This document shows positions 4,822 through 5,721 of a DNA stretch of 5,721 nt, piece by piece. Location: positions 1 through 5,721 of the forward strand of contig JANWIU010000115.1 of assembly GCA_025449725.1 (NCBI GenBank), read 5' to 3'. The position numbers were made by a program, and so were the translations under genes. Under the pieces are notes generated by a model that did not search any database, was not told the DNA's origin, and saw nothing but the letters and a program-made list of their open reading frames with translations. How positions within the stretch are numbered: position 1 is the stretch's first letter; every line of letters begins with the position of its first letter. Source of the stretch: Pseudobdellovibrio sp. (GTDB lineage Bacteria; Bdellovibrionota; Bdellovibrionia; Bdellovibrionales; Bdellovibrionaceae).

Positions 4822-5721
4822 TTAGTTTTCAATTTGCGCTTTTAACGACACTCCGGAATAAGCAGCGTAAACTTTCAAAACGACATGATAAACGCCTGCC
4901 CGTGGAGAGCTAACCGAGCAGGATTCACTGTTACCGGCCTTGTAAGGTCGGCAGTCGTAACTGGAGCTTGTCGGGCGGGATCCGTACTTAACATATAAAT
5001 CAACGTCACCACGGCCCCCACTGGTGCTAATAGTTAGTTTTTTACTGCCGGCCGGAACTTCAATCGTGAAGGCTTTCTCAGATGATTTAGTGCTGTCAGC
5101 CAGGTTGGCCACCGGCACGTTGTTACTTAACTGTGGGGTCGATGAAGGTGGTGGTTGCGATGGGGCTGTCAAAAAGACGGTACTTAACAATTTGTTCGGA
5201 GAGCCCTTTACATCGGAAACGCGGCCGGATGAACTGGCGGCTAACAATGCTGCTTTTACATCCGCAGGCGACGCAGAAGGGTTAGCAGCAACATACAGCG
5301 CTGCCGCACCGACAACATGTGGAGTCGCCATCGAAGTGCCGCTGATTTTATTGGTAGCGGAATCTGATGTAGACCACGTCGATGTAATATCGCTTCCAGG
5401 GGCAAAGATACTGACGCAACTTCCGTAATTTGAAAAGTCAGACCGGCTATCAGAAGCGGTGGTGCTACCAACGGTAATAGCTTCCGCTACGCGAGAAGGA
5501 GAAGAATTGCAGGCATTTGTGTTTTCGTTTCCTGCAGCGACTGCGTAGGTCACACCTGCGCGGATAGAAGCTTTGATGGCATCATCAAGTGCCTGCGATA
5601 CGCCGCCACCCAAACTCATATTAGCAACTGCCGGCTTCGTGTGGTGAGCCGTGACCCATTCTACTCCGGCAATGACTCCTGAGATAGTTCCGGATCCTTC
5701 GCAGTCGAGAACTCTGACAGC
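4822..5721 (-). CDS. S8 protease, proteinase K-like, with PPC domain (5' partial)
   Basis: Reading continues without a stop to the right edge, so the gene enters from beyond 5721 and only its last 299 residues are visible. An internal ATG at 5617-5619 (MSLGGG) is not the start. The visible part begins AVRVLDCEGSGT, a signature of proteinase K/aqualysin-type subtilases. It contains the oxyanion-hole Asn at visible residue 65 (AAGN) and the catalytic Ser at 130 (GTSMATPH). The catalytic Asp and His lie off the window. C71 and C102 sit where aqualysin has a disulfide (ANACNYSP/NYGSC pattern). The catalytic domain ends near 185. A Pro/Ser linker (187-199) follows, then a pre-peptidase C-terminal (PPC) beta domain (about 215-299) with DVDLYVK at 239-245 and a probable C257-C268 disulfide. 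PPC domains are usually removed during maturation of secreted proteases. Expected role: secreted or periplasmic endopeptidase with broad specificity. It converges on the glycosyltransferase gene with a 2-nt gap. Confidence 0.93.
   Translation of the reverse strand, partial: AVRVLDCEGSGTISGVIAGVEWVTAHHTKPAVANMSLGGGVSQALDDAIKASIRAGVTYAVAAGNENTNACNSSPSRVAEAITVGSTTASDSRSDFSNYGSCVSIFAPGSDITSTWSTSDSATNKISGTSMATPHVVGAAALYVAANPSASPADVKAALLAASSSGRVSDVKGSPNKLLSTVFLTAPSQPPPSSTPQLSNNVPVANLADSTKSSEKAFTIEVPAGSKKLTISTSGGRGDVDLYVKYGSRPTSSSYDCRPYKAGNSESCSVSSPRAGVYHVVLKVYAAYSGVSLKAQIEN

Noticed and set aside
5024..5428. Plus-strand open frame of 134 codons
   Set aside because: It lies entirely opposite the protease gene, whose catalytic and PPC motifs are unmistakable. 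The plus-strand reading is a shadow.
5617..5619. ATG at the MSLGGG motif as the protease start
   Set aside because: The upstream codons to the window edge continue a conserved proteinase K-type sequence (VLDCEGSGT, GVEWV), so the gene starts outside the window.

Overview
The window reads as a gene-dense stretch of a Gram-negative, moderately AT-rich bacterial chromosome. Almost every product carries an export signal or is a membrane protein. The best guess at origin is a Bdellovibrio-like predator (Bdellovibrionota). This rests on the mix of a secreted two-HKD phospholipase D family protein, a DUF4360-type secreted protein, a proteinase K-like protease with a PPC tail, a GT-C glycosyltransferase and small orphan exported proteins. 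It is an inference from gene content and style; no marker gene is present. No tRNA, rRNA, CRISPR, insertion sequence or phage gene was seen.

Layout. (1) Positions 11-1122, plus strand: two small genes 8 nt apart, almost certainly the tail of an operon entering from the left. They encode a 112-residue exported protein with two cysteines after the signal peptide, and a ~254-residue membrane-anchored protein with a basic, Gly/Ser/Pro-rich middle that contains a duplicated motif. Neither matches a family I can name. (2) 1127-2359, minus strand: an exported phospholipase D superfamily protein resembling cardiolipin synthase C (ClsC). Its stop lies 4 nt from the preceding convergent stop. (3) 2360-2565: the divergent intergenic region. 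(4) 2566-3255, plus: an exported DUF4360-like protein with four cysteines, followed by a stem-loop. (5) 3392-4819, plus: a polytopic ArnT/PMT-type glycosyltransferase preceded by a good sigma70-like promoter with a perfect TATAAT. (6) 4822-5721, minus: the C-terminal 299 residues of a proteinase K/aqualysin-like S8 protease with a PPC domain. Its start and its catalytic Asp and His lie beyond the right edge. Its stop is 2 nt from the glycosyltransferase stop.

The genes do not form one obvious pathway. They look like four or five independent transcription units that share a cell-envelope or extracellular destination: lipid head-group chemistry, surface glycan or lipid modification, proteolysis, and orphan envelope proteins. 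The most unusual part is the tandem orphan pair at the left. It could be an accessory module of an envelope machine encoded to the left of the window.
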